DNA of 64,000 nucleotides from WLWS01 sp965243105 (GCA_965243105.1 CBDEUC010000001.1:542582-606581), one strand, 5' to 3'. Positions 44,902-53,204 are shown, numbered from the stretch's first letter. Notes: generated from the sequence alone by a model not told the origin. Made by a program: numbers and translations.

Positions 44902-45041
44902 TTTGAGTGTCATGAAAGGAGTTAAGCCTGGGGACGGGAGAGTTACACACCTCGAGCAAGCGGGTTTCTTGGTGTTCGGCTGAAGGCCTCCTCCTAAAGA
45001 AACTCCTTTCCTCGACCTTGGCTCCTTTCATGGCACTCAAA
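44902..45041 (+). ncRNA. Candidate structured RNA: 140-nt rod-like inverted repeat
   Basis: The ends pair over 20 bp: 44902-44921 with 45022-45041 (core CATGAAAGGAG / CTCCTTTCATG; one G-U). Inside, a bulged stem continues (GGGGACGGGAG with CTCCTTTCCTC, then GTT/AAC) and leads to an apical part with ACACC/GGTGT and CAAG/CTTG hairpins. The whole is a rod like 6S RNA in shape, but its sequence does not match the 6S core I know. A TATACT -10-like box lies at 44875-44880. It ends 79 bp before the HlyD-family start, so it may be a small RNA or the operon leader. No T-run follows. Strand assumed from the flanking genes. Confidence 0.55.
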
Positions 45042-45120
45042 CGAACAGGGATCCTCGCATCTTTTCCGGCGAGAGGATAATGTGCTAGCATAATTCCACC
45101 CCAATTCAAGGACGAGCCTG

Positions 45121-46359
45121 ATGTTTCGCAAGGAAGCGATATCAGCCAAAAAGCATGGATTGCAGGGGCGAGTGTTTTTTCCTCGGCCCGTGCCTCTCCA
45201 CTTACTTGGTTATTTACTCATCACAATTTTCGCGATCGTTTTCGCGCTGCTATTCATGGGAAGTTACGCCCGCAGCGAGTTGGTCAGGGGGCATATCGTC
45301 CCCGAAAGCGGCGTCATAAAAATACGCAGCAGGTTGGCCGGCACACTCGCATCACTCCCGGTTGTACAGGGAGAACGGGTTAAAAAAGGGCAGGTGCTCG
45401 CGGTAGTACATTCCCACCTGGCAAACAGACAGGGCGAATCCGCCAATACAAAGATGTTGCAGTCACTGCTGGTGCAGAAAGAGGAAGTGGCCAGGCAGGT
45501 AGAGCTTGAAAATAGACAATATGCATACGAATCAAGGCGAGTTGAGCAGGAAATAGAAGCTATCAGGTTGGAGCTGGAGGTTCTTGGGGCTCACGAAGTA
45601 CATGAAAGGCGATTATTGGCTTCCCTGGAGGAAAACTATAAAAAGAAATTAAGCCTCAATAAACAGGGTTTTATAAGTGATACAAAACTGCAGGAAGAGG
45701 AACAGGGCTGGTTACGCGAGCTGGCCCGGAGGTCGCTGTCTGAAAAACAGTACATTCTTAGCAAGAGCAAACTGGCTGGTTTGCAAAGTCATCGACGGAA
45801 ACTCGAGATTCACAATGCTGAACGGCTGGCACAGCTGCGTGAAAAGAAATCGAGGATAGAAAGTCTTCGTGCGGAACTTGATAGCCGCAGTACTACCTCC
45901 ATCCTGTCTCCAGTGAGCGGTGAAATTATCGCAATCAACCATCCTGGTACAGGACACTCGCTTACAGCTGAAGAAATATTGATGTCTATCACAGCGGAGC
46001 AAAATGAGCTTGTCGCAGAGCTTTTTGTTCCCAGCCGGGCTGTGGGTTTTGTAAACCCGGGACAGGAAGTGCGTCTGCAGTACGACGCTTTCCCTTACAA
46101 GCTCTATGGTTCCTATCCTGCCGAGATAAGCAGGATTAGCGCAGGTATTTTCCAACCGGGAGAATTGCCGGTACCTGCTGGCATACATGAACCCGTCTAC
46201 GTCGTCAGGGCAAAGCTTTCTTCTCAACATGTAAGCGCTCATTCAAAATACATAAGACTACAGACCGGGATGACCTTAACAGGAAACATCATTCTTGAAC
46301 GGCGTAGTTTTATGCAATGGTTATTGTCACCGCTGTACTCTATAGGGCGACGTTCATGA
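45121..46359 (+). CDS. HlyD-family periplasmic adaptor of a peptide exporter
   Basis: 412 aa. One N-terminal membrane helix (about 28-52), a split biotinyl-lipoyl domain (GVIKIRSRLAGTLASLPVVQGERVKKG as first half; ILSPVSGEIIAI as second), a long coiled-coil hairpin between (about 110-265), and a beta-barrel end. Resembles CvaA of colicin V export. With the C39 ABC transporter (4-bp overlap) it should form a type I secretion apparatus with an outer-membrane TolC-like protein encoded elsewhere. Confidence 0.9.
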   Translation: MFRKEAISAKKHGLQGRVFFPRPVPLHLLGYLLITIFAIVFALLFMGSYARSELVRGHIVPESGVIKIRSRLAGTLASLPVVQGERVKKGQVLAVVHSHLANRQGESANTKMLQSLLVQKEEVARQVELENRQYAYESRRVEQEIEAIRLELEVLGAHEVHERRLLASLEENYKKKLSLNKQGFISDTKLQEEEQGWLRELARRSLSEKQYILSKSKLAGLQSHRRKLEIHNAERLAQLREKKSRIESLRAELDSRSTTSILSPVSGEIIAINHPGTGHSLTAEEILMSITAEQNELVAELFVPSRAVGFVNPGQEVRLQYDAFPYKLYGSYPAEISRISAGIFQPGELPVPAGIHEPVYVVRAKLSSQHVSAHSKYIRLQTGMTLTGNIILERRSFMQWLLSPLYSIGRRS

Positions 46360-48485
46360 ATGGGACCCTGCTTAATATCTTCGGATTAAAAAAGGTTCCC
46401 CTGGTATTACAAAATGAAATATCTGAATGTGGCCTGGCCTGCCTGGCGATGGTGGCGGGATATCATGGCCATAAAGTTGATATTGCGACCCTTGGAGCCA
46501 GGTACGCCACAGGATCCAGTGTGCTGACCTTGAAAGGGCTTATTGGCGTCGCGGACAGGTTGGCGCTTTCTTCACGGCCTTTAAGTGTTTCCTTATCAGC
46601 ACTGTCAAAAGTGGAGCTGCCAGCAATTATTCACTGGGATTTCAATCATTTTGTTGTCCTGCAGGGTATCAGGGGGAAACGTTATTCACTGCTGGACCCG
46701 GCCACGGGAGAGAGAACCGTGCAGCGTGAAGAGTTTTCCGAGCACTTTACCGGGGTGGTGCTTGAGCTGATGCCGAGCCCCGGATTTCAGCGCAAAGAGG
46801 AGAGAACCAGGCTGAGCTTGCTGGATCTCTGCGGAAAAGTGCCTGGTATTACATTTAACCTGCTACAGGTATTGATGCTTTCTGTTGTCCTGCAGCTGTT
46901 ACTACTGGCCAGTCCTTTTTACCTGCAGTTAGCTGTTGACGAAGCCCTGCTCAGGTTTGACAGGGAGTTCATGCTGGTGTTGGCACTGGGCTTCGCTGGT
47001 CTCGGGTTAATTCAATTCCTGGTACAGGCACTTCGGTCTTACATTATTCTGTATTTTTCAAGCATGCTGAGTTACCGGGTAGCCTGTAATACATTCAGAC
47101 ACCTGATGTCCTTACCCCTGTCTTTCTTTGAGAGGAGACATACGGGTGACATTATTTCGCGTTTCAAATCAACAGAACCCCCGATCGCAATGCTCTCCGA
47201 GGGAATGGTCACTGCACTGATTGATGGTGCTATGACCATGAGCACCCTGGTCATGATGTTTATTTACAGCCCGATGCTAGCGCTAATTGTTACCGCATGC
47301 TGCATGTCCTATCTCGCGCTGCGAATGATTTTCTATAGACCTTATTACCAGGCTCAGCAGGAGGTGATTCAAAGCCTGGCCAGTGAAAACTCGGTTTTTA
47401 TTGAAACATTGAGAGGCATATCAAGCATAAAGTCACTGGCAGGGGAGTCACAAAGACAGGTTCTATGGCAACAACGTTATGCCGATGTCGTTAACGCACG
47501 CGCGAGGAGCCAACGATGTAATATCTGGTTTGAAAGTATAAACGGGCTAATATCTACGATAGAGCATGTATTGCTGGTATACCTGTCCATAATGATGTCA
47601 ATGGCAGGTGAGTTTACTGTCGGGATGATATTTGCATTCATGGCTTACAAGAGACACTTTACCGAGAATGCTGTTGGCTTCATCGACAAGTACCTGGAAT
47701 ATCGCTTGCTGGATCTCCACCTGTCCAGGGTCGCGGATATTACCGCGAGTGGCAGTGAGGTTCGTTCAGTAATAGTCGCAACGGCGCCAGGCAGGCCAGT
47801 TGCTGACTTGACGCTACATGACGTCAGTTTCCGCTATGAAGAAAGCCCCGCTCCACTGTTGGATAATCTCGATATCTGCATAAAAAACGGGGAGTCAATT
47901 GTCATCACCGGTGCATCAGGATCCGGTAAAACAACTTTATTGAAAATTATGACCGGGCTACTGTCACCAGACAGTGGCCAGATCTATCTTGGTAGCACCA
48001 GCATTTTTAACTATGGCCTGGACAGGTATCGAAAGCAGATTGGAGTGGTGATGCAGGAAGATACCCTTTTCCAGGGGTCAATTGCAGAGAATATCGCCCA
48101 GTTTTCAGAACGCCTTGACATGGAAAAAGTACGGCAGGCAGCACGACTCGCAATCATTGATGATGTAGTGCAACAGATGCCGATGGGATATGAAAGCCAG
48201 GTGGGTGACCTCGGAGCAGCATTGTCGGCCGGACAAAAACAAAGATTAATTCTTGCCCGCGCAATCTACAGGGAACCCTCATTGCTTTTTATTGATGAAG
48301 GCACCGCCCATCTTGATGCACTCACTGAGGAAAAGTTATATCAATCGCTGGCCAGCCTGAAGATAACAAGAATAAGCATTGCACACAGGCCGGCAGGCAC
48401 TGAATACGCCGATCGGGTATTGAAACTGGAGAATGGACAACTTAAACAGGGAGAAGCTGGCTCATGGGCAGGGACGAAATTCTGA
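46356..48485 (+). CDS. C39-peptidase ABC exporter (bacteriocin/microcin type)
   Basis: 709 aa. The N-terminal C39 peptidase (about 8-140) has catalytic Cys in NEISECGLACLAMVAGYHG, His in WDFNHFVVL and Asp in LLDPATGE, the set that cuts after double-glycine leaders. Six membrane helices lie at about 165-440, and the ATPase at about 480-705 has Walker A GASGSGKTT, Q-loop VVMQED, signature LSAGQKQR (LSGGQ variant) and Walker B LLFIDEGTAH. Start overlaps the adaptor stop (ATGA). Processes and exports a GG-leader peptide, most likely the one at 48989. Confidence 0.93.
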   Translation: MNGTLLNIFGLKKVPLVLQNEISECGLACLAMVAGYHGHKVDIATLGARYATGSSVLTLKGLIGVADRLALSSRPLSVSLSALSKVELPAIIHWDFNHFVVLQGIRGKRYSLLDPATGERTVQREEFSEHFTGVVLELMPSPGFQRKEERTRLSLLDLCGKVPGITFNLLQVLMLSVVLQLLLLASPFYLQLAVDEALLRFDREFMLVLALGFAGLGLIQFLVQALRSYIILYFSSMLSYRVACNTFRHLMSLPLSFFERRHTGDIISRFKSTEPPIAMLSEGMVTALIDGAMTMSTLVMMFIYSPMLALIVTACCMSYLALRMIFYRPYYQAQQEVIQSLASENSVFIETLRGISSIKSLAGESQRQVLWQQRYADVVNARARSQRCNIWFESINGLISTIEHVLLVYLSIMMSMAGEFTVGMIFAFMAYKRHFTENAVGFIDKYLEYRLLDLHLSRVADITASGSEVRSVIVATAPGRPVADLTLHDVSFRYEESPAPLLDNLDICIKNGESIVITGASGSGKTTLLKIMTGLLSPDSGQIYLGSTSIFNYGLDRYRKQIGVVMQEDTLFQGSIAENIAQFSERLDMEKVRQAARLAIIDDVVQQMPMGYESQVGDLGAALSAGQKQRLILARAIYREPSLLFIDEGTAHLDALTEEKLYQSLASLKITRISIAHRPAGTEYADRVLKLENGQLKQGEAGSWAGTKF

Positions 48486-48928
48486 ACCTGGTAAAATCAA
48501 GCGAGCTGGAGCGAAATGACCTGCATTACCTTCTGGACAGTATTCGTAAATTGCTTGCCAGGTCTGAATCTACCACTTCGGAAAAAGTGGAAAGCTTCTT
48601 GCGAAGCAGGGACGATCTTGCAGGGATACAGCTGGTAAATGTAGCAAGGCATTTATGCATGAGTTCGAGAACTCTTTCAAGGAAACTCCGGCGCGATGGA
48701 ACAGGTTTTCACCAGCTGCTGACAAGAGAAAGAGAACAGCGCTGCTATGCCTACATGGAGCAGGGCATAAGCTGCGGAGCCATGCTGACCCACTTGCTGG
48801 GTCTCTCCGATATATCGCACTTCTACAAGTCGTTTAGAAAATGGTCCGGTGTCAGTTTTTCAGACTACAAGCGGATCATGGCTGAAAAGCACCGAAACTA
48901 TGACATGAATGCTCAAAGACAAAACTGA
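48464..48928 (+). CDS. AraC-type DNA-binding protein, stand-alone
   Basis: 154 aa. Only the two-helix AraC domain is present (about 55-145: LVNVARHLCMSSRTLSRKLR, then MLTHLLGLSDISHFYKSFRK and the WSGVSFSDYK tail); the N-terminal ~50 residues are too short for a sensor domain. Overlaps the transporter by 22 bp and precedes the peptide gene by 60 bp, so it probably regulates the locus. Confidence 0.85.
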   Translation: MGRDEILNLVKSSELERNDLHYLLDSIRKLLARSESTTSEKVESFLRSRDDLAGIQLVNVARHLCMSSRTLSRKLRRDGTGFHQLLTREREQRCYAYMEQGISCGAMLTHLLGLSDISHFYKSFRKWSGVSFSDYKRIMAEKHRNYDMNAQRQN

Positions 48929-48988
48929 TCCCCTGCCGGATAATTGTTCCTGCAACACCATTACACATTTTCAAGGAGAGAAATCGTG

Positions 48989-49222
48989 ATGAATCTGGAG
49001 CAAACTGATGTAGTAGAACTGGATATAGCAACATTGGAAAATATTTCGGGCGGTATATCCCTTGGCACAGGAGCCGGTGGTATCTTTAGCCCTGCGAATA
49101 TAGCCACAGCCGGGCGCCTGGTTACCGGGCTCGGCTACCTGGGTAGCGCTTTTGGCGTTGGTTATGCCATTGGAACTTTTGGTTACCAGGGGTACAACAA
49201 GCTCAGGTATCGCACTCCCTGA
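48989..49222 (+). CDS. Microcin-like precursor with double-glycine leader
   Basis: 77 aa from ATG 48989, preceded by AAGGAGAG at good spacing; a longer frame from 48944 lacks support. The leader ends LDIATLENISGG (residues 11-22), fitting the C39 leader consensus with hydrophobic residues at -4, -7 and -12. The mature peptide would be 55 residues, Gly-rich (13 Gly), with GLGYLGSAFGVGYAIGTFGY, a GxxxG-like membrane-active core, and a basic tail KLRYR. No Cys. Class II microcin/colicin V-like by composition; target unknown. Not similar to any named microcin I can recall. Confidence 0.85.
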   Translation: MNLEQTDVVELDIATLENISGGISLGTGAGGIFSPANIATAGRLVTGLGYLGSAFGVGYAIGTFGYQGYNKLRYRTP

Positions 49223-49224
49223 GC
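49201..49224 (+). promoter_or_regulatory. Hairpin over the precursor stop codon
   Basis: GCTCAGG (49201-49207) pairs with CCTGAGC (49218-49224), perfect 7 bp with a 10-nt loop, covering the TGA of the precursor. No T-run. It may protect the peptide mRNA or reduce read-through to the next gene. Confidence 0.5.
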
Positions 49225-49255
49225 AAGTTTATGCTGGGAACCCGATAAACCCTGG

Positions 49256-49289
49256 CACCTGCAGGAGGTTTACATGCCAAGTGCAGGTG
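49256..49289 (+). promoter_or_regulatory. Hairpin carrying a ribosome site in its loop
   Basis: CACCTGCA (49256-49263) pairs with TGCAGGTG (49282-49289). The loop holds GGAGG and an ATG at 49274 that is out of frame with the peptidase gene downstream. It may present or hide the ribosome site. Confidence 0.45.
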
Positions 49290-49316
49290 TTAGCTTCTTA
49301 AATGGAATGATTGAGC

Positions 49317-49859
49317 ATGTATGGATTAATAGAACTGAAACAGGATGCCGTTTTTCTCAACAGGCTATTCTGGCTTATCGTGTTACTCCCGGCACTCTTT
49401 TACCTGGCGTGGGGGCTATTTCATTATGGAGTTCCCGGTTTTTTCCAGGCCTTGCACGCAATAGGCCTGGTGAGTTACTGCCTTGGATTTATCATGCTTA
49501 TTGCTGTTCACGAAGCCCTGCATGTACTAGGAGCATTAGTTGCCGGGGTTCGGTTTTCCAGTATCAAGTTCAGCGTGGATAAAAGCAGCCTGGCTATTAA
49601 CTGCGCCTGTCACCAGGACATGTCAATCGCGGGGTATATTGTATTTCTCCTGGCGCCTGTAATGGTGCTCACACCCTTGCTTGGCTTTTTTGCACTTACT
49701 CTTGACGGTGAATTCTGGCCAGTCATGCTTGTGCTTTCAACCACCGGGTGCGCGTATGACCTGGTAGTGGTAGCGGGTATTTGTGGCATCTCAGGAAACA
49801 CCAGGATCGTGCCTGAGTTTGAAAGCAAGGATGGCAGGGTTTACCTCAGGGCTGCATGA
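49317..49859 (+). CDS. Membrane HExxH protein, DUF3267-like putative zincin
   Basis: 180 aa. About four hydrophobic segments (residues 15-35, 45-65, 100-125, 130-155). The zinc motif HEALH lies near residue 63, at the end of a helix, followed by VAGVRFSSIKF, the DUF3267 arrangement of a membrane peptidase. Start uncertain: ATG 49317 or TTG 49311; a stop at 49308-49310 blocks anything earlier, and the strong ribosome site upstream points at a different frame. In a bacteriocin locus it could be immunity protein or second processing enzyme; both are inference. Confidence 0.78.
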   Translation: MYGLIELKQDAVFLNRLFWLIVLLPALFYLAWGLFHYGVPGFFQALHAIGLVSYCLGFIMLIAVHEALHVLGALVAGVRFSSIKFSVDKSSLAINCACHQDMSIAGYIVFLLAPVMVLTPLLGFFALTLDGEFWPVMLVLSTTGCAYDLVVVAGICGISGNTRIVPEFESKDGRVYLRAA

Positions 49860-49876
49860 TGCCCCGTAACTTCTAT

Positions 49877-50542
49877 TCAGCCAGTCACCTTGTTGCGCAA
49901 GTATACCGGCATGGCCTGCTTGGCCATGCAGGATTTTCCATGTTCCAGGCTTTCAAGTGCCAGGGGAAGCATGTCTACTGCCCTGGGTAATTGCTCGGGA
50001 TTTATGCCGGCAAGATAGCTACGGGCTTTCCGGGAGAGAAGGTCCTGGTATTTGCCCCATCCTGTCCCGCAACCATAGATTTCAGTATCGAGACTTAATT
50101 CAAGTTCACCAGGGTTACAAACAGTTTCAGCTCCAATTGGCTGGACACAATGATTCTCACCCTGCTGGAAAAGACCCCAGTAAATTTCTCCCATTCTCGC
50201 GTCTATGGCAGCCAGGATAGTCTTGACCTCACCGGAATAACCCTGGGCCATGGTTGCGAGTGTTGAAATGCCCAGCACTGGAACTTGCGCGGCAAAAGCC
50301 AGGCCCTGGGCGATGCTGGTACAGAGCCTCACCCCGGTAAACGCTCCGGGTCCACGGGCGAATGCGATACAGTCAAGTTCCGCAAGTTCAACACTGGCTT
50401 TACCCAGCAGGTCGTCGACCATAGGCAAAATAAGCTCAGCATGACGCCTGGGGGCGACCTCATAGAGATCATAAATGTCGTTGCCAGATTGCAGGGCAGC
50501 GGAGCAGGCTTCGGTTGTCGTATCCAGAGCAAGTATTTTCAT
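49877..50542 (-). CDS. tsaB: tRNA N6-threonylcarbamoyladenosine synthesis protein TsaB
   Basis: 221 aa. ASKHA fold start MKILALDTTTEACSAAL, central RGPGAFTGVRLCTSIAQGLA and a long C-terminal extension. Partner of TsaD in making t6A on tRNAs reading ANN. Convergent with the zincin gene (17 bp between stops). Confidence 0.94.
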   Translation of the reverse strand: MKILALDTTTEACSAALQSGNDIYDLYEVAPRRHAELILPMVDDLLGKASVELAELDCIAFARGPGAFTGVRLCTSIAQGLAFAAQVPVLGISTLATMAQGYSGEVKTILAAIDARMGEIYWGLFQQGENHCVQPIGAETVCNPGELELSLDTEIYGCGTGWGKYQDLLSRKARSYLAGINPEQLPRAVDMLPLALESLEHGKSCMAKQAMPVYLRNKVTG

Positions 50543-50636
50543 TTGAACGGGAGTATGAAAGAGGAAAACCCGGATGCGAATTGTACAGTGGTCGGGACAA
50601 TTTACCTAGCCTGCAAGCACAACTGGCGTCAATGAC

Positions 50637-50664
50637 TTGAGGGCATTTGTGAGTCGCTTATAAT
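50637..50664 (+). promoter_or_regulatory. Promoter of lolC, probably leaderless
   Basis: TTGAGG (50637-50642), 16-bp spacer, perfect TATAAT (50659-50664). Transcription would begin at about 50671-50672, that is on the lolC ATG. A perfect 7-bp inverted repeat GAGTCGC / GCGACTC (50651-50657 / 50665-50671) brackets the -10. Confidence 0.65.
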
Positions 50665-50671
50665 GCGACTC

Positions 50672-51916
50672 ATGTTTGCCCCCTATGAATTATTCATCGG
50701 CCTGCGTTATATGCGGGCGAAACGCCGAAATCATTTTATTTCATTCATTTCCCTTATATCAGTGTTCGGTGTTGCTATCGGTGTTACTGCATTGATTACC
50801 GTTCTTTCTGTCATGAATGGTTTTCAAAAAGAGTTAACCGATCGCACCCTTGGGATGGCTTCACATGCCACGGTACTGGAAAGGAGCGGCAGTCTGGATA
50901 ACTGGAGGGAGGTCGCAGGAATCGTGCAGAGACACCCGCAAATTTCCGGTGTTGCTCCCTATTTTCGAGCGGAGGGAATGCTGGTTAACGAGCAACAGGT
51001 AAGTGGAACCGTGATACGGGGAATACTGCCGGAAGAGGAACCAAAAGTATCTGTTATCGCGGAAAAGATGATAGAGGGGAAATTTGAAAACCTGGAGGCG
51101 GGAGAGTTTGGAATAATCCTCGGCCTGGAACTGTCCCATGCACTGCACGTGATACCTGGCGACAAGGTTACACTGGTAGCACCACAGGCAAACATCACGC
51201 CTGCTGGAATATTGCCCAGGTTAAAGCGCTTTACGGTTGTTGGGGTTTTTGAAATAGGTATGCAGGAATTTGATGGTGCGCTGGCGCTGATACACCTGGA
51301 TGATGCGAAAAAACTTTTTAGAAAGAAAGGTCCTGATGGAATTCGAATCAAGACAGTCGATATCATGCAGGCACCTTCCGTGAGCAGGGAGGTCATGAAA
51401 AATATTTCCGGAAACTACTGGGTACTTGACTGGACACAAAGACATGCCAACCTGTTCCATGCACTGAGAACTGAGAAAATTGTAATGTTTGTCATTCTCA
51501 CCCTGATTGTCGCTGTCGCTGCATTTAACATTATCTCCACGCTGATGATGACAGTAACTGACAAGCAATCCGATATTTCCATACTCAGGACCCTGGGCGC
51601 CAGTCCAAACAGCGTCATGGCGATTTTTATGATTCAAGGCACAGTGATTGGCGTAACAGGAACCTTGCTAGGCGTAATTGGCGGCATCTGGTTGGCGTCA
51701 AATGTTGAATGGCTGGTGCAGTCCATAGAAAACCTGCTGGGCATAGATTTTCTGCCGGGGAATATATACTACATCAGCACATTACCGTCGGAATTAAACT
51801 GGACAGACGTGAGTGTGATAAGTGTTGTGGCATTCCTGTTTAGCCTTTTTTCCACTATCTATCCCGCCAGGAAAGCATCCGCCACGAACCCTGCCGAGAC
51901 ACTGCGATATGAGTGA
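50672..51916 (+). CDS. lolC: Lipoprotein-releasing system permease LolC/E family
   Basis: 414 aa from ATG 50672 (ATG 50663 lies inside the promoter). Starts MFAPYELFIGLRYMRAKRRN, then the first helix (SLISVFGVAIGVTALITVL), a periplasmic domain (about 45-270), and three C-terminal helices with MTVTDKQSDISILRTLGASP. Forms LolCDE with LolD to release lipoproteins for outer-membrane transport. It may be the single permease (LolF type) as no separate lolE follows. Confidence 0.93.
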   Translation: MFAPYELFIGLRYMRAKRRNHFISFISLISVFGVAIGVTALITVLSVMNGFQKELTDRTLGMASHATVLERSGSLDNWREVAGIVQRHPQISGVAPYFRAEGMLVNEQQVSGTVIRGILPEEEPKVSVIAEKMIEGKFENLEAGEFGIILGLELSHALHVIPGDKVTLVAPQANITPAGILPRLKRFTVVGVFEIGMQEFDGALALIHLDDAKKLFRKKGPDGIRIKTVDIMQAPSVSREVMKNISGNYWVLDWTQRHANLFHALRTEKIVMFVILTLIVAVAAFNIISTLMMTVTDKQSDISILRTLGASPNSVMAIFMIQGTVIGVTGTLLGVIGGIWLASNVEWLVQSIENLLGIDFLPGNIYYISTLPSELNWTDVSVISVVAFLFSLFSTIYPARKASATNPAETLRYE

Positions 51917-52592
51917 TGTGGCCTCCCTGAGCTGTACCAACCTGCACAAGTCTTTTGAAGAAGGTGATTTGAAGGTTAATGTTTTGCAGGGTGTCGATCT
52001 CACCGTTGCAGCCGGAGAGAGGATCGCCATCATGGGATCTTCCGGTTCTGGAAAGAGTACCCTGCTGCATTTACTGGGTGGACTTGACGATCCTACCGAG
52101 GGACGCATCCAGGTAGGAGGGGAAAATATTTCCGTGCTCAATGAGCGAGCAAAGAGCGAACTGAGGAATAACAAGCTTGGGTTTATATACCAGTTCCACC
52201 ACCTGCTACCCGAGTTTACGGCCCTGGAAAATGTTGCTTTGCCGTTACTAATCCGGGGCGAGAGTGCCGCGGTTGCTATGCAGAGTGCGACAGGCTTACT
52301 TGAAAAAGTGGGATTGCAGGACCGCCTTCAGCATAAGCCGGGAGAACTATCCGGGGGAGAAAGACAGCGCGCAGCAATAGCCAGGGCTATGGTCACCCGA
52401 CCGGAGTGTATCCTGGCCGATGAACCCACGGGAAACCTGGATGAACAAACGGCGGAAAAGGTATTCGAGGTAATGCTGGAATTAAATACCGAGTATAAGG
52501 TCAGCTTGCTTATGGTGACCCATAATGCCAACCTGGCGAGCAGGATGGATGCAGTATTTGAATTGCGCGATGGTAAACTTGAAAAACTGTAG
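51909..52592 (+). CDS. lolD: Lipoprotein-releasing system ATP-binding protein LolD
   Basis: 227 aa. Walker A GSSGSGKST, Q-loop IYQFHHLLPEFTALENV, signature LSGGERQRAAIARA, and Walker B ILADEPTGNLD. The QFHHLLPEF form is typical of LolD. ATG 51909 overlaps the lolC stop by 8 bp; the longer frame to 51822 is an artefact of reading through lolC. Confidence 0.95.
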   Translation: MSDVASLSCTNLHKSFEEGDLKVNVLQGVDLTVAAGERIAIMGSSGSGKSTLLHLLGGLDDPTEGRIQVGGENISVLNERAKSELRNNKLGFIYQFHHLLPEFTALENVALPLLIRGESAAVAMQSATGLLEKVGLQDRLQHKPGELSGGERQRAAIARAMVTRPECILADEPTGNLDEQTAEKVFEVMLELNTEYKVSLLMVTHNANLASRMDAVFELRDGKLEKL

Positions 52593-52596
52593 GCAA

Positions 52597-53133
52597 CTAG
52601 TTATCACCTGACCTGGCAATTTTCTTTTCCTTTCGTTCTTCCCATTTGCGAATAATTGCCATACGCCACAGCATCCTTACTGTGAAATATGACACCATGG
52701 CAGACAGGGAGGCCAGCGTGAAGCAGCCAAGTAGTAGTGCATCCCAGATGTCATAAATGACCTCACCTAGCCAGTCAGCAGAAAATTCAAAATCCAGATC
52801 CACAGGTGTTTCCTGCAGCATGAAGGCACCAGTCCTGTAAGCTAGGTAAAACAGTGGGGGAATAGTCACAGGATTTGATACAAAGACAAACAACATTGCC
52901 AGTGGCAGGTTGACCCTGAAATAAATAGCGGCCAGGCCTGCAAGCAGGGTTTGCCCCGGGACAGGCATAAACGCAAAAAACAGGCCGAGCGCAATTCCGC
53001 CGGCTGCTGAATGGCGATTCAGGTGAAATATGTTTGGGTCATGCAGGATATCGCCCAGGAATCCGAGCTTTCGATGTTGCTGGAACTCATGATGCTCCGG
53101 AAGCATCCGCTTGAAAAACGCTCTTAATCCCAT
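52597..53133 (-). CDS. DUF2062 membrane protein
   Basis: 178 aa. The DUF2062 block includes ALGLFFAFMPVPGQTLLAG, FVSNPVTIPPLFYLAYRTG and a last hydrophobic segment near 130-155. Function unknown; commonly found next to comEC in gammaproteobacteria. Convergent with lolD, divergent from comEC. Confidence 0.9.
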   Translation of the reverse strand: MGLRAFFKRMLPEHHEFQQHRKLGFLGDILHDPNIFHLNRHSAAGGIALGLFFAFMPVPGQTLLAGLAAIYFRVNLPLAMLFVFVSNPVTIPPLFYLAYRTGAFMLQETPVDLDFEFSADWLGEVIYDIWDALLLGCFTLASLSAMVSYFTVRMLWRMAIIRKWEERKEKKIARSGDN

Positions 53134-53204
53134 CCTTATTCCAGTTTACCGCACATCTAAAGAGACGCTATTATAACCGAATATCAGCTCATGGAAGAAT
53201 TGGA

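Noticed and set aside
44902..45041. attC integron site or 6S RNA
   Set aside because: Ends lack the GTT/AAC-type core of attC, and the bubble and 3' sequence do not match 6S RNA as I know it. Kept as an unnamed structured RNA.
49274..49582. 102-codon frame as a second bacteriocin gene
   Set aside because: Good ribosome site, but the protein has no leader or membrane pattern and overlaps the zincin, which has clear family features. Kept only as a frameshift question.
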